From Hydrogenovibrio sp. 3SP14C1 (GTDB lineage Bacteria > Pseudomonadota > Gammaproteobacteria > Thiomicrospirales > Thiomicrospiraceae), in assembly GCF_029625905.1 (NCBI RefSeq), contig NZ_JARTLM010000003.1, forward strand, positions 160,127-224,126: 64,000 nucleotides of DNA, given 5' to 3'. Under the pieces are notes generated by a model, which saw nothing but the letters and a program-made list of their open reading frames with translations, was not told where the DNA came from and made no database searches. Of this stretch, positions 48,287-60,312 are shown piece by piece. How positions within the stretch are numbered: position 1 is the stretch's first letter; each line of letters opens with the position of its first letter. Position numbers and translations under genes: made by a program.

Positions 48287-49729
48287 CTAAGGGACTTTAA
48301 CAATTTCCATTTGATTAGTGCCGCCCATTGCACCACGTGCTTTACCACGTGTCACAACAATCAGATCTCCTGATTTAGCCACACCTTTTTCTTTTAACTC
48401 TTCCAGAATACCAGCTTGCACTTCATCATCATTCAGCCCTGTATAATCAACGCTGGTAGGATAAACCCCACGATATAACGTAACCTTGCGACGTGTATCC
48501 AAGTGTGGTGTCAGGGCGATAATCGGAATACCCGAACTAATACGCGACATCAACAATGGCGTATTACCAGACTCTGTTAACGCTGCAATACATTGCACGC
48601 CGAAATGGTTCGCGGCATACATCGCCGCCATGGCAATTGTTTCATCAACCGCTGTAAAAGACTCATCAATACGGTGAGTTGATTCACGGGTGCTTCTTGA
48701 TTTTTCAGCTTCATGCGCAATTTCAGACATTGTCTTGATAACCAAGCTCGGAGAATGACCCGTTGCCGTTTCACCTGACAACATCACAGCATCCGTACCA
48801 TCCATAACCGCATTGGCGACGTCAAATACTTCTGCTCGCGTTGGAATCGCATTTTCAATCATCGTTTCCATCATCTGCGTTGCTGTAATCGTAATACGAT
48901 TCAACTGACGCGCGCGCTTAATCATTTTCTTTTGAAGCGCAGGGAGCTGTGCATCACCGACTTCAACCCCTAAATCACCACGTGCAATCATAATCACGTC
49001 CGAGGCAAGGATAATACCATCTAACGTAAAGTCATCATTCACTGCTTCTGCACGTTCAATTTTTGAAACGATACTACAAACCAAACCCGCTTTTTCTGCA
49101 AGTGAACGGCAATACTCTACATCTTCTGCACTTCTCGGGAAAGACAATGCTAAATAATCACATTGAATTTCGGCCGCCGTTAAGATGTCTTCTTTATCTT
49201 TTTCGGTTAAAGCCGCTGCAGACAAGCCACCACCATGCAAGTTAATGCCTTTATTGTTTGATAACTTACCGCCAACAACGACAGTACAGTTAACACGTTC
49301 GCCTTCAACATTATCTACGTCTAAAACCACACGACCATCATCTAATAAAAGGCGATCGCCAGCTTTAACATCATACGGCAAACTTTTATAAGTTAGCCCG
49401 ACTTCTTTTTGATTTCCTGCTAGAGGATCTACATTGTTATCTAATGAAAACTTATCCCCTTGCTCTAGAAAAATACTGCCTTCTGAAAAACGAGCAATTC
49501 GGATTTTAGGACCTTGAAGATCAACTAAAACCCCCACTTCACGATCTAGCCGTGCAGCAATTTCACGCACATTTTGTGCTCTTTCAATGTGCTCAGAAGG
49601 ATTACCGTGAGACATGTTGATACGAACAACATCGACCCCTTCTTTAATCATTTTTTCTAATTCACCGTCTCTGTCCGTTGCTGGACCTAACGTTGCAACA
49701 ATTTTTGTTCTTCTTAAAGCAGATGGCAT
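48287..49729 (-). CDS. pyk: Pyruvate kinase
   Basis: Pyruvate kinase converts PEP and ADP to pyruvate and ATP. The 480 residues have VRINMSHGNPSEH (substrate arginine), the Lys-Glu active-site pair (SIVSKIERAEAVNDD), GDLGVEVGDAQLPALQKKMI and ITATQMMETMI. The C-terminal allosteric domain is present. It lies between pgk and fba in a cluster otherwise shared by the Calvin cycle, an arrangement seen in other cbb-type clusters. Confidence 0.96.
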   Translation of the reverse strand: MPSALRRTKIVATLGPATDRDGELEKMIKEGVDVVRINMSHGNPSEHIERAQNVREIAARLDREVGVLVDLQGPKIRIARFSEGSIFLEQGDKFSLDNNVDPLAGNQKEVGLTYKSLPYDVKAGDRLLLDDGRVVLDVDNVEGERVNCTVVVGGKLSNNKGINLHGGGLSAAALTEKDKEDILTAAEIQCDYLALSFPRSAEDVEYCRSLAEKAGLVCSIVSKIERAEAVNDDFTLDGIILASDVIMIARGDLGVEVGDAQLPALQKKMIKRARQLNRITITATQMMETMIENAIPTRAEVFDVANAVMDGTDAVMLSGETATGHSPSLVIKTMSEIAHEAEKSRSTRESTHRIDESFTAVDETIAMAAMYAANHFGVQCIAALTESGNTPLLMSRISSGIPIIALTPHLDTRRKVTLYRGVYPTSVDYTGLNDDEVQAGILEELKEKGVAKSGDLIVVTRGKARGAMGGTNQMEIVKVP

Positions 49730-49892
49730 AAGATTTTTTACCTTTAAATAACCTTCATTTCGATTTAACTGAAAGCAAGATGACTCGCGAAATAAACTCC
49801 CTGATCGGGTGCATTATCCTTGAATTCATTTACCGAGGCATCCTCTCGTCTTTTACAGCAAATCCGTCGTGAAGTATGTTTACAAATGAATA

Positions 49893-49926
49893 TAAAGGTC
49901 AGGCAAACCAACTCACCTGACCTTTA
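49893..49926. terminator. Hairpin between pgk and pyk
   Basis: Perfect 11-bp arms TAAAGGTCAGG (49893-49903) and CCTGACCTTTA (49916-49926) with a 12-nt loop; on the minus strand a modest TTTATATT tail follows. It lies 8 bp after the pgk stop, so it is a plausible terminator or partial one. Confidence 0.65.
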
Positions 49927-49934
49927 TCTAATAA

Positions 49935-51116
49935 TTACTTAGCAGCTGCTTTTTCTAGCATTTCAACTGCAGGTAACTTTTTACCTTCTAGGAATTCCAA
50001 GAAAGCCCCTCCACCGGTTGAGATGTAAGAAACTTTATCAGCAATATCATACTTATCAATTGCCGCTAAAGTATCACCACCACCTGCGATAGAGAACGCT
50101 GAAGACTCAGCAATTGCCATAGAAATAGCTTTGGTCCCTTCCCCAAACTGGTCAAACTCAAATACACCGACAGGGCCATTCCAAACAACCGTCCCAGCAT
50201 TTTTAATGATTTCAGCCAATTCAGCCGCTGAATCAGGACCGATATCAAAGATCATGTCATCATCTGCTACTTCTGAAACATTTTTTGTTTCTGCTGCTGC
50301 AGATTCAGAGAATTCTTTACCGCAAACCACATCTGAAGCTAATGGAATCCCTGCACCACGTGCTTCCATGATTTCATTTAGCTTTTTACAAGTCGGAATA
50401 AGATCTGACTCAGAAAGTGATTTACCAACATTGTGACCCGCTGCTTCGATGAAAGTATTCGCAATACCGCCACCCACAACTAACTGATCAACTTTTTCAG
50501 AAAGAGACTCAAGAACCGTCAATTTCGTTGAAACCTTAGACCCACCGACAATCGCAACCATTGGACGCGCTGGGTTGTTTAATGCTTTACCTAATGCTTC
50601 TAACTCTGCCGCCAATAAAGGACCTGCACAAGCTGTTTCAGCGAAGGCGCCAGCACCGTGTGTTGAAGCTTGCGCACGGTGAGCTGTTCCGAATGCATCC
50701 ATGACATAAACATCACAAAGAGCAGCATATTGCTTAGAAAGAGCTTCATCATTCTTCTTTTCACCGACGTTGAAACGTACGTTTTCTAGAAGAACCACTT
50801 CGCCTTCCGCTACTTCAAAATCACCACCAAGGTAATCTTTAATAATGCGAACTTCCTTCCCTAACTTAGTTGATAAGTCAGCAGCAACAGGGGCTAGAGA
50901 GAACTCTTCTGCGTACTCACCTTCCGTTGGTCGGCCTAAGTGAGACATTAGCATTACTTTCGCACCTGCTTCAGAAGCCATCTTAATCGTTGGCAATGAA
51001 GCACGGATACGCGCATCAGAAGTTACTTTACCGTCTTTAACTGGCACGTTTAAATCTTCACGAATTAATACACGCTTACCGGCTAAGTTCAGATCAGACA
51101 TCTTAATTACAGACAT
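49935..51116 (-). CDS. pgk: Phosphoglycerate kinase
   Basis: PGK phosphorylates 3-phosphoglycerate in the Calvin cycle and runs in reverse in glycolysis. The 393 residues include [43 protein letters not shown] and the C-terminal [15 protein letters not shown] nucleotide loop. It follows gap after 164 bp that contain a terminator-like hairpin, so it may have its own promoter. Confidence 0.97.
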   Translation of the reverse strand: MSVIKMSDLNLAGKRVLIREDLNVPVKDGKVTSDARIRASLPTIKMASEAGAKVMLMSHLGRPTEGEYAEEFSLAPVAADLSTKLGKEVRIIKDYLGGDFEVAEGEVVLLENVRFNVGEKKNDEALSKQYAALCDVYVMDAFGTAHRAQASTHGAGAFAETACAGPLLAAELEALGKALNNPARPMVAIVGGSKVSTKLTVLESLSEKVDQLVVGGGIANTFIEAAGHNVGKSLSESDLIPTCKKLNEIMEARGAGIPLASDVVCGKEFSESAAAETKNVSEVADDDMIFDIGPDSAAELAEIIKNAGTVVWNGPVGVFEFDQFGEGTKAISMAIAESSAFSIAGGGDTLAAIDKYDIADKVSYISTGGGAFLEFLEGKKLPAVEMLEKAAAK

Positions 51117-51233
51117 ATTGAGTCCTCTTTTTAAAGTTTAAAAGCGCTTCCCGAAGGAGAGCGCATTAGATTTACATAATAATTAAGTTTTCTTTTCTGT
51201 ACTCGTCATCAATACAGACAAGAAAAATTAATT

Positions 51234-51262
51234 AAAAAGGAAGGCAAATTGCCTCCCCTTTT
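51234..51262. terminator. Terminator-like hairpin after gap
   Basis: AAAAGG-AA-GGCAA pairs with TTGCC-TCC-CCTTTT around a short loop, with an internal mismatch; on the minus strand it is followed by T-rich sequence. It lies 19 bp after the gap stop codon. Confidence 0.65.
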
Positions 51263-51280
51263 AATCAACTAAGCAATAAC

Positions 51281-52294
<1,014 letters not shown>

Positions 52295-52304
52295 CTAAAA
52301 ACGA

Positions 52305-52314
52305 CCAGGCCTGG
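52305..52314. repeat. CCAGGCCTGG palindrome between tkt and gap
   Basis: An exact copy of the 10-bp palindrome (GACCAGGCCTGGCT), in the 63-bp tkt-gap spacer, about 22 bp upstream of the gap ATG. It is not followed by a U-run and is not an obvious terminator. Confidence 0.9.
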
Positions 52315-52345
52315 CTATTATCCAAGCCCAGTTTTAAACAAATAA

Positions 52346-54340
52346 TTATTTACCAAGAACCTTGTTTGCTGTTGCAACAACATTTTCTACCGTGAAACCG
52401 AACTCTTTGAATAGCTCGCCTGCAGGTGCAGATTCACCGAATGTTGACATGCAAACCATACCGCCATCAAGACCCACATATTTGTACCAAGACTGTGCAA
52501 CACCTGCTTCAATCGCAACGCGCTTCACACCTGGCGTTAAGACAGAATCTTTGTAAGCTTGATCTTGAGTATCAAATGCACAAGTAGATGGCATAGAAAC
52601 AACACGTACTTTTTCATTCATTGCTTCAGCTGCTTCAACAGCCAGACCAACTTCAGAACCTGTTGCGATAAAGATAATATCTGGCGTTCCGTCACAATCT
52701 TTCAGAACGTACCCACCCTTCTCGATATTCTTAACTTGCTCAGCAGTACGCTCCATTGGCGTTAACGCCTGACGAGAGAATACTAATGCTGTCGGCGCAT
52801 CACCACGCATCATAGCGACTTTCCATGACACAGCTGACTCAACGGCATCACATCCGCGCCAAGTTTGGAAGTCCGGAATCACACGCATCGTTGCTAACTG
52901 CTCAACCGGTTGATGCGTCGGACCATCTTCACCCAAACCGATAGAGTCATGTGTATACACATAAATCGTACCGATTTTCATTAGAGCAGACATACGTAAT
53001 GCATTACGCATGAATTCCATAAACATAAAGAAAGTTCCGCCGTAAACCTTGAACCCACCATGAAGAACCATACCGTTCATCATATGCGCCATACCAAATT
53101 CACGAACACCCCAAGACAGGTAGTTACCATCCGCTACGGTTGAGTTAACTTTGACCGTCCCTGACCAGTTTGTTAGGTTAGACCCAGTTAAGTCAGCAGA
53201 CCCACCAAACATTTCTGGTAAAAGAGGTCCCATTGCTTCGATTGCATTTTGAGACGCTTTACGAGAAGCGATGTTAGGCATTTCTTCTTGCGTTTTCGCA
53301 ATAAAGTTATCCATTTCAACTTCAAAGTTTGCAGGTAAATCACCTGCCATACGACGTTCAAATTCAGCCGCTTCTTCTGGGTACTCAGCGCGGTAAGCTT
53401 CAAACTTAGTATTCCACTCCGTTTCTTCAGAAGTCCCTTTCTCTTTATGATCCCAACCGTTATAAACGTTTTCAGGAATCACGAAAGGTTCATAATCCCA
53501 ATCTAGGTTTTCACGCGTCAGCTTAATTTCTTCATCCCCTAATGGCGCACCATGACAATCATGAGAACCACATAGGTTTGGCGAACCGAAACCGATGGTT
53601 GTACGAGTACAGATTAATGTTGGCTTATCGTTAACTGATTTCGCTTCACGAATTGCAGCATCAATTGCATCAGCATCATGACCATCAACATTTGGAATAA
53701 CATGCCAATCATAAGATTTGAAACGTCCAGGAACCCCTTTTTCCATCCAGTCACCGATATGACCATCGATAGAAATATCATTATCGTCCCAGAAAGCAAT
53801 CAATTTCCCTAGACCTAATGTTCCTGCCATCGCAGCGGACTCATGAGACAGACCTTCCATTAAACAACCATCACCCATGAAGACATAAGTGTTGTGATCA
53901 ACGATATTGTGACCAGGCTTATTAAACTGAGCCCCTAAAGTACGCTCTGCAATCGCCATACCAACAGCGTTGGTCAGCCCTTGCCCTAATGGACCAGTCG
54001 TTGTTTCGATACCCTCTGCATAACCATACTCAGGGTGACCCGCTGTTTTAGCGTGTAATTGACGGAAGTTTTTAATGTCGTCAATACTTAGATCAAAGCC
54101 CGTTAAATGCAACAAAGAATAAAGCAGCATCGAACCATGTCCGTTTGACAAAACGAAACGGTCACGATCAGCCCAATTTGCATTTGTTGGGTTATACTTC
54201 ATGTGGTCATTCCACAAGACTTCGGCAATATCAGCCATACCCATCGGCGCACCAGGATGACCAGATTTAGCTTTTTGTACTGCGTCCATGCTCAAGACAC
54301 GGATCGCATTAGCAAGTTCTCTACGAGTTGACATCGGCAA
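52346..54340 (-). CDS. tkt: Transketolase
   Basis: Transketolase moves two-carbon units between sugar phosphates in the Calvin and pentose phosphate cycles, with thiamine diphosphate. The 664 residues show [17 protein letters not shown], the ThDP motif [16 protein letters not shown], the Tkt pyrimidine domain ([19 protein letters not shown]) and [10 protein letters not shown]-like [14 protein letters not shown]. It is the first gene of the tkt-gap-pgk-pyk-fba cluster. Confidence 0.97.
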   Translation of the reverse strand: MPMSTRRELANAIRVLSMDAVQKAKSGHPGAPMGMADIAEVLWNDHMKYNPTNANWADRDRFVLSNGHGSMLLYSLLHLTGFDLSIDDIKNFRQLHAKTAGHPEYGYAEGIETTTGPLGQGLTNAVGMAIAERTLGAQFNKPGHNIVDHNTYVFMGDGCLMEGLSHESAAMAGTLGLGKLIAFWDDNDISIDGHIGDWMEKGVPGRFKSYDWHVIPNVDGHDADAIDAAIREAKSVNDKPTLICTRTTIGFGSPNLCGSHDCHGAPLGDEEIKLTRENLDWDYEPFVIPENVYNGWDHKEKGTSEETEWNTKFEAYRAEYPEEAAEFERRMAGDLPANFEVEMDNFIAKTQEEMPNIASRKASQNAIEAMGPLLPEMFGGSADLTGSNLTNWSGTVKVNSTVADGNYLSWGVREFGMAHMMNGMVLHGGFKVYGGTFFMFMEFMRNALRMSALMKIGTIYVYTHDSIGLGEDGPTHQPVEQLATMRVIPDFQTWRGCDAVESAVSWKVAMMRGDAPTALVFSRQALTPMERTAEQVKNIEKGGYVLKDCDGTPDIIFIATGSEVGLAVEAAEAMNEKVRVVSMPSTCAFDTQDQAYKDSVLTPGVKRVAIEAGVAQSWYKYVGLDGGMVCMSTFGESAPAGELFKEFGFTVENVVATANKVLGK

Positions 54341-54746
54341 CTTCCCTCAAGTTATAAAAATTCGGTAATCTTATCCAATTTTTTTGGCCTTTTGACCTCT
54401 TACAAAAATCGGCAAGTATAAATTTGGACGAACATTCTCTCTTAAAATGACAAAATCATCAAGTTTTCTTATCATTTCATCAGTCTTTATTTATTTGAAT
54501 TAGGTTAATTTTTCCTCTCAAACCCCTGCCTTATTTCTCTCAACCCAGCTTATTCAGTAAAGATGACAGCCTTATGAAATTAAAGATCTTTTTATCAAAA
54601 TCATTCAACAAAAATTAACAGAGAAATAGAATAATACAGTGCAACTTCACCTTTGCCAGGCAACAAGATTTAATTCACCTAACTTTAATTGGGTATTGCT
54701 CGTTCAATGAAAGAAAAGGCTTTTTTTACATTTGGCAGAAAACGAC
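54341..54746. other. AT-rich intergenic region upstream of tkt
   Basis: About 406 bp between the tkt start and the RND permease stop. No ORF, tRNA or clear inverted repeat is seen. The tkt promoter and any CbbR-type operator should lie in the left half, but I could not identify a convincing -35/-10 or T-N11-A site by eye. Confidence 0.5.
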
Positions 54747-57700
54747 TTAAACAATTTTCGTTGCTTGTCGTTTCTCCAACCAGTTTTCATAGACTGACAA
54801 GGCGGCGGGAATAACCAACAAAATCAACATGGTCGAAAAAGCCAACCCAAAGGCAATTGAAACCGCCATCGGAATCAAGAACTGAGCTTGTAAAGAGGTC
54901 TCAAATAATAAAGGCGTCAACCCTGCTATAGTGGTCAATGATGTCAGCAATACTGCTCTAACACGCTGAACAGAAGCTTCTTCAAGCGCTTGATTCACGG
55001 CCATCCCTTCTTCACGTAAGCGTTTATAAAAACTCACTAAAATAATTGAGTCATTCACTACAATCCCCGCTAAACCGAAGAAACCGAACAACGATAAAAT
55101 CGTCATATCTATCCCCAGCCACCAATGACCGAGAATCGCCCCTATCAAGCCAAAAGGAATCGCCATCATCACGACAATCGGCCAAGTATAAGAAGCAAAC
55201 ACCCAAGCCAAAACGATGTAAATAATCGACAGACCAATCAACAAACCGATTTTCATATCCGCCATCGTTTCCGCCTGCTGAGCATTTTGTCCTTCTAATG
55301 AATAGCGCAACCCATAGGTTTCCGAAAGCGATTTTAACGTCGTTTCTTCAAGCTGGCTTAAAATTCGGTTAGCATTGTTCACACTTTTATCGACTTCGCC
55401 TAAAACCGTCACCGCTAAACGCCCATCAACATGACGCATCACATCAAATCCTCGTTGAGTTGTCCAAGAGGCAACTGAGCTTAATGCGACACGATCCCCC
55501 GAAGGCGTCTCTATTTTCATCTTATCAATACTCGCCAGCGTCGCTTGCTCGGATCTTGGGAACTGAACCCGCACTTCGACTTCATCTTCCCCATCGGTAA
55601 AAATTTGCACCAACCGGCCTGAAAAAGCGTCTGACAACTGCTGGCCTAAAGAGGCATACGTTAACCCGAGAGCTTGCCCTTCCGGTGTTAATTGATACAC
55701 CATTTGATCTCGACCAAAAGGCAAATCATCTCGCACCCCCGAAACCCCAGGAATTTGAGACAACACTTGCTGTAAATCTAACGCGGCTTGCTTGAGTTTT
55801 CTAGGCTCCGCACCCCATAAACGAACATCAATATCACTACCAGGCGGCCCCATTCTAGGCGCCTCAATTGTCAATACATCCAAGCCGGGAACCACGCCAG
55901 CCTTTTTCTGCCAAACCCGGATAAATTCATCATTACGTGTTTCACGTTCATCCGGCTCCGCCAACTCAATATTAATCCCGCTGAAGTTTGCGCCTTGCTG
56001 TTTTGATGTTTCGTTATAGTGCACCACCGCAACTTTGACAATGCCTGGTTCTAATTCTTTTTCCGTTTCCAATAACGCCTGATATAAGTGATCTACATAC
56101 TTTGAACTGACTTCGGTTGGTGTTCCAGCAACAAATCGTGCATCGGCTGATAATTTTGTCGATTCAGGTGAAGGGAAAAATACAAAAGCCATACGCCCCC
56201 CCGCCAATAAACCAACCACAAAAATCATCATCGCCACGGTAGAGGTAATCGTAATGGCTCGGTGCGACAAAGCCCATTTAATAATGCTTCTGAATTGCAC
56301 ATTACGCCAGTGATCAATCGCGTTATCCAGTCGATAACGAAGTGATCCGGATTCAGCCGGCTTGACCTTTTTCAAAGCATGGCGTAAATGCCCGGGCAGA
56401 ATGACAAAACTTTCAATCAAGGAAGCGAAAATCACCGAAATAATAACAAGAGGAATCGCAAACAAAATATTCCCCATTTCTGCCCCAATCATCATTAACG
56501 GCAAAAAAGCACCAACCGTCGTAATAGACGAAGCAGTGACAGGTGCAAGCATTCTGTGCGCGCCCCCTTCTGCAGCTTGCAAGGCGGGCTCACCCATTTC
56601 ATGATGCGCCAAAGCATCTTCACCCACTACGATGGCATCATCGACAATAATCCCCAGCGCCATGATCAAGCCGAACAGGCTGACCATATTGATACTGCCA
56701 CCGGCCAAATACATAATCATCAAAGTCGCCATAAAGGAAACTGGAATCCCGACAGCCACCCAAAAAGCCACCCGACCATTCATAAAAATATATAAAATCA
56801 AGACAACCAGAATCAAGCCGCCCACCCCGTTATTCACCAGCAACATAATCCGTTGATTTACTAAAGACCAGGTTTCGTCATAGACTTGAAAATGCATGCC
56901 TTTTGGCAAGGTCGGTTCTGTTTTAGCCAACCATTCCTGCATGATTTTGGAGGACTTTAAAGTATCTCCCGACTCAGAGCGCATCAACCGCATCTCAATA
57001 GCGGGATGACCATCCACGTCTAATAACGGAGAGTCCTTTTTGGCCCGGCGCTCGACATGGGCAATATCTCCCAAACGCACTTTTTCCGTATCCGACACCA
57101 ACACTGTAAGCTGTTCAAAATCGCTTTCACTGCGCCCTTGCTGAATGGCTCGGATATCTCTCACGCTTTGATCATCACCCACTGACCCAGCGGGTAAATC
57201 ACGACTCATACCAGCCACTTTATTGGCGATATCTTCCAAGGTTAGCTGATAATGCTCCAACTTCGATTGAGGCACTTCCAAAGCCATTTCTTCTAACGGT
57301 AACCCCTTAAATTCAACCTTATCAATCCCGGCATCCAACAGATCTCGCTCAAAACGACGTGCAATGGGGCGCATCTCTTCAACTGAGCCGTGATCGCTAA
57401 TCAACAACAAACGAGCAATCGGTTCATAACGAACAACCCGCTCAATGATAGGCTTTTCAGAATCTTGCGGCAGATTCCGGAGCTCTCCGACCCGCTGATT
57501 CACTTGATCCAGTGCCTCGATCATATTCGTGCCCTCTTCAAATTTCAGGGTCACCATCGAAGCCCCTAAAGAAGAGGTTGAAGTCATTTCATCTAAATTA
57601 TCAAGGTTACGCAGAACGCGTTCAACCGGCTCGGTAATAGACGTTTCAACGTCTTCCGCATTCGCGCCAGGCCACACCACTTTCACCGTGGCATAGTCCA

Positions 57701-57911
57701 GATCAAAATTGGGGAAAAACTGCACATTCAATTTCAGCAGCGCGACAACCCCTGCCAAAATCATAATCATCATCAATAAATTCGGAGCAACCTTGTGGCG
57801 TGCGAACATCCCAATAAATCCGCGGGATTTAAATTGGCCTTCATGAGGATGATAACCAGGAAAGTCTTGACTGTGCGCTTCCGGTCGAAAGAGTTCATCA
57901 TGGTCTGACAT
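54747..57911 (-). CDS. RND efflux pump permease subunit
   Basis: An inner-membrane resistance-nodulation-division transporter. The 1054 residues comprise two halves, each with a large periplasmic loop and six membrane segments, preceded by a polar cytosolic extension of about 35 residues. The Asp-Asp pair of the proton relay is present (ALGIIVDDAIVVGEDAL), but the TM10 position that is Lys in AcrB reads GIVVNDSIILV, a variant of uncharacterised HAE-like pumps. The adaptor gene lies 4 bp upstream. No TolC-type outer membrane channel gene is in the window. Substrates are unknown. Confidence 0.9.
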   Translation of the reverse strand: MSDHDELFRPEAHSQDFPGYHPHEGQFKSRGFIGMFARHKVAPNLLMMIMILAGVVALLKLNVQFFPNFDLDYATVKVVWPGANAEDVETSITEPVERVLRNLDNLDEMTSTSSLGASMVTLKFEEGTNMIEALDQVNQRVGELRNLPQDSEKPIIERVVRYEPIARLLLISDHGSVEEMRPIARRFERDLLDAGIDKVEFKGLPLEEMALEVPQSKLEHYQLTLEDIANKVAGMSRDLPAGSVGDDQSVRDIRAIQQGRSESDFEQLTVLVSDTEKVRLGDIAHVERRAKKDSPLLDVDGHPAIEMRLMRSESGDTLKSSKIMQEWLAKTEPTLPKGMHFQVYDETWSLVNQRIMLLVNNGVGGLILVVLILYIFMNGRVAFWVAVGIPVSFMATLMIMYLAGGSINMVSLFGLIMALGIIVDDAIVVGEDALAHHEMGEPALQAAEGGAHRMLAPVTASSITTVGAFLPLMMIGAEMGNILFAIPLVIISVIFASLIESFVILPGHLRHALKKVKPAESGSLRYRLDNAIDHWRNVQFRSIIKWALSHRAITITSTVAMMIFVVGLLAGGRMAFVFFPSPESTKLSADARFVAGTPTEVSSKYVDHLYQALLETEKELEPGIVKVAVVHYNETSKQQGANFSGINIELAEPDERETRNDEFIRVWQKKAGVVPGLDVLTIEAPRMGPPGSDIDVRLWGAEPRKLKQAALDLQQVLSQIPGVSGVRDDLPFGRDQMVYQLTPEGQALGLTYASLGQQLSDAFSGRLVQIFTDGEDEVEVRVQFPRSEQATLASIDKMKIETPSGDRVALSSVASWTTQRGFDVMRHVDGRLAVTVLGEVDKSVNNANRILSQLEETTLKSLSETYGLRYSLEGQNAQQAETMADMKIGLLIGLSIIYIVLAWVFASYTWPIVVMMAIPFGLIGAILGHWWLGIDMTILSLFGFFGLAGIVVNDSIILVSFYKRLREEGMAVNQALEEASVQRVRAVLLTSLTTIAGLTPLLFETSLQAQFLIPMAVSIAFGLAFSTMLILLVIPAALSVYENWLEKRQATKIV

Positions 57912-57915
57912 TCAA

Positions 57916-59160
57916 TTACTCCATCACCGATACTTTTAACCCGCTAATCGCATTTGGCAAATGCGTCGTCATCACCTGCGCACCTTCAGCAATCTCGCCT
58001 CGTAAAAGCACCATCGACTGACCATTGATACGGGTTTCTCCCAGGTTTTTAACATGTTTAACCTGTAAGACACCCTGTTCAATCACATAAATACGGTCTG
58101 CGCCATACAATGCCGAATAAGGCACGGCAAAAACATCTTTTAAATGCTCACCATAGAAATCAACCTGCAGTAATTCGCCCGGGCGAAGAATCTTCAACGC
58201 ATCCGGCAATGCAAAAAATGCATCCACACCACTGGTTTCAGCTTCCCCCGCTAACCGTTTTAGCGGTAACTCAAATTGTTGATTATTCATTTCCAACTGA
58301 GCAGATAAGGTTTCACCCGATTGCAGCCCTTCGTATACGCTCTTCAACTGCTCAGCAGGAATTTTAGCGCGCAACTCCAAGCTATCTAACGCGTAATAAC
58401 TTAATAATTTAGTCCCTGCATTGACGCGATTGCCTTGTGCCACTGATACCTGAGCAACCCGACCATCATAAGGTGCAATGACACGCCCTCGCTCCAAGTT
58501 AATTTTGGCCTGCTCATAATTGGCTTGGGACTTTTTCAACCGAGCTTGCAGCTGTGAAACCTTGACCTTATGTTCCTGTACAGACAGCTTGGCTCCCACC
58601 ACCACATATTGTTGGCGAACCAGTGCTTCTTTTGATTTATCCAACACCGACTTGGAGGCCAAATCTTTTTTTAACAGCTTGGCGTTACGGTCAACATCTT
58701 TCTCTTTAAGCGCTAAGACTTTTTTCTCAAACTCCAAACGTTTTTGGTTTGCATCATAAGCTAACTTTTCAAGATTCAACTGCGCCTGAGTATCTGCGAC
58801 ATCGGCTTTTGCTATTTGATACGGAAGATCTAAGTCAGAGTCTGCCAAAGCGACTAACTTCATCCCTTTCTGAAAATCATCTCCTGCCTTGACCGGAAAC
58901 TCAGCCACAATCCCAGTAACAGGAGCAGACACTTCCACTAGCCGGAAGGACTCGACTTTGCCATAAAGGGTTTGAACACGGGATAAGGACTGTACTTGAA
59001 CGGTCATCGCCTGAATAGGCCAAACCTTTTGTTGAATCTCTACAGGTGGCTGGGTCGGTTTGGTCGCTTTTAAAAAAACAAAAATGCCAATCACGCCCGC
59101 TAAAATCAGCAAAGGCACCATCGCTGCTTTCAAACGATTTTTAAAGCCAGTTAAAGCCAT
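57916..59160 (-). CDS. RND efflux pump periplasmic adaptor (membrane fusion protein)
   Basis: The 414 residues begin with a membrane anchor (about 15-30, VPLLILAGVIGIFVFLK). Then follow a lipoyl half-motif (VSAPVTGIVAEFPVKAGD), a long coiled-coil hairpin (about 115-215, heptad-rich KLAYDANQKRLEFEKKVLAL onward), the second lipoyl half (VIAPYDGRVAQVSVAQGNRV) and beta-barrel and membrane-proximal domains. It lacks a lipobox Cys. It is transcribed with the permease, 4 bp apart. Confidence 0.92.
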   Translation of the reverse strand: MALTGFKNRLKAAMVPLLILAGVIGIFVFLKATKPTQPPVEIQQKVWPIQAMTVQVQSLSRVQTLYGKVESFRLVEVSAPVTGIVAEFPVKAGDDFQKGMKLVALADSDLDLPYQIAKADVADTQAQLNLEKLAYDANQKRLEFEKKVLALKEKDVDRNAKLLKKDLASKSVLDKSKEALVRQQYVVVGAKLSVQEHKVKVSQLQARLKKSQANYEQAKINLERGRVIAPYDGRVAQVSVAQGNRVNAGTKLLSYYALDSLELRAKIPAEQLKSVYEGLQSGETLSAQLEMNNQQFELPLKRLAGEAETSGVDAFFALPDALKILRPGELLQVDFYGEHLKDVFAVPYSALYGADRIYVIEQGVLQVKHVKNLGETRINGQSMVLLRGEIAEGAQVMTTHLPNAISGLKVSVME

Positions 59161-59281
59161 TGTTACCTACTTAATTTAAACTGTTTAATTATGAACGGCA
59201 CCCCTCAAAACAACCACCTTACTCCAGTTTCTGTTGCTTGCGAATTGCCCACGATAAGGATTAGAAAACGCTTAATTGTTC

Positions 59282-59290
59282 ATTTTATCA
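59282..59290 (-). promoter_or_regulatory. Putative extended -10 promoter for the RND operon
   Basis: Minus strand: TGATAAAAT (59290-59282), an extended -10 element with no good -35 at 17 bp. It lies in the 182-bp gap between the end of the cation transporter gene and the adaptor start, so the RND genes are probably transcribed separately. Confidence 0.35.
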
Positions 59291-59342
59291 GACACAACTC
59301 AAGATAATAGCAAGTTATGCTGACAAAAACCTGAACAATCAC

Positions 59343-60251
59343 TTACAACGATGAATTGGGCTTCCCTTTCCATTGGTGATGATCTGGATCGTCTCGCAGA
59401 CTGACCGGTTCTTGATGAATCAACACATCCGCATTATCGAATTGCTTTAACAAGCGAGCGGTCACTTCTTCAGAAATAGCATGCGCTTCTACCAGACTAA
59501 TGTCATCATCCAATTCCAAATCCAGCTGGATAAAAATCGTCGGCCCGGAGCGGAAAGTTCTCAAATCATTGAACCCTCGAACATCAGAATGACTTAACAC
59601 AATTGTTTGAATTTGCTTTCGCATATCATTTGGTAATTCATGATCTAATAGTTGATTGGATGAAACATAGGCTAATTTTAAGGCTTGCCAAGCAATCCAT
59701 ATACCTATTAACAGCCCTAATAAAGCATCCACCCAAAGCCAGGAAACCAACAACAACCCAATCAAAACGGCAGAGTTAGCGCCTAAATCCGAGACATAGT
59801 GCAAACTATCCGATGTAATCGCTGTTGAGCCAGTGCGACGAATGACATAACGTTGAAACCCGACCAATGCAAGCGTCAGCAACATTGAAAACAACATGAC
59901 CCAAATCCCGATTTCCGGTGTCTGAATGGCTTGAGGAAACAGCAGGCGATCAATAGCATGCAAAATCAAATACAAAGCCGACCCGACAATAAAGACACTT
60001 TGCGCCAACGAAGCTAACGGCTCTGCTTTTCCATGCCCCAAACGGTGCTCATTATCTGCCGGAACTTGCGCTAAACGCACCGCAAATAAAATCATAATCG
60101 AGGCCACTAAATCCAGTCCTGAATCCAGTAATGATGCCAGCACACCTACCGAACGGGTTTCCCACCAGGCATATGCTTTAACAACCAATAATGTCAGCGC
60201 CACCATGACAGAAGCATACGTCGCAATGCGCGTTAATCTTAACAATTTCAA
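59343..60251 (-). CDS. Cation diffusion facilitator (FieF-like)
   Basis: A proton-coupled divalent-metal exporter (Fe, Zn, Cd or Mn in relatives). The 302 residues have six membrane segments in the first ~200 residues. The zinc-site residues are visible: SLLDSGLDLVAS (two Asp, TM2), HRLGHGKAEPLASLAQ and HYVSDLGANSAV (His and Asp, TM5), then a cytosolic domain ending with LIHQEPVS. FieF assignment rests on these motifs; metal preference is not proven. Confidence 0.88.
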   Translation of the reverse strand: MKLLRLTRIATYASVMVALTLLVVKAYAWWETRSVGVLASLLDSGLDLVASIMILFAVRLAQVPADNEHRLGHGKAEPLASLAQSVFIVGSALYLILHAIDRLLFPQAIQTPEIGIWVMLFSMLLTLALVGFQRYVIRRTGSTAITSDSLHYVSDLGANSAVLIGLLLVSWLWVDALLGLLIGIWIAWQALKLAYVSSNQLLDHELPNDMRKQIQTIVLSHSDVRGFNDLRTFRSGPTIFIQLDLELDDDISLVEAHAISEEVTARLLKQFDNADVLIHQEPVSLRDDPDHHQWKGKPNSSL

Positions 60252-60296
60252 ACGATTTCCTTTCTGCTACACACTCATTAACGCTTAAAATAATAA

Positions 60297-60306
60297 CCAG
60301 GCCTGG
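60297..60306. repeat. CCAGGCCTGG palindrome between cca and the cation transporter gene
   Basis: An exact copy of the 10-bp palindrome (AACCAGGCCTGGCT), 6 bp after the cca stop in the minus direction and 45 bp upstream of the transporter ATG. It has no U-run. Confidence 0.9.
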
Positions 60307-60312
60307 CTAAAT

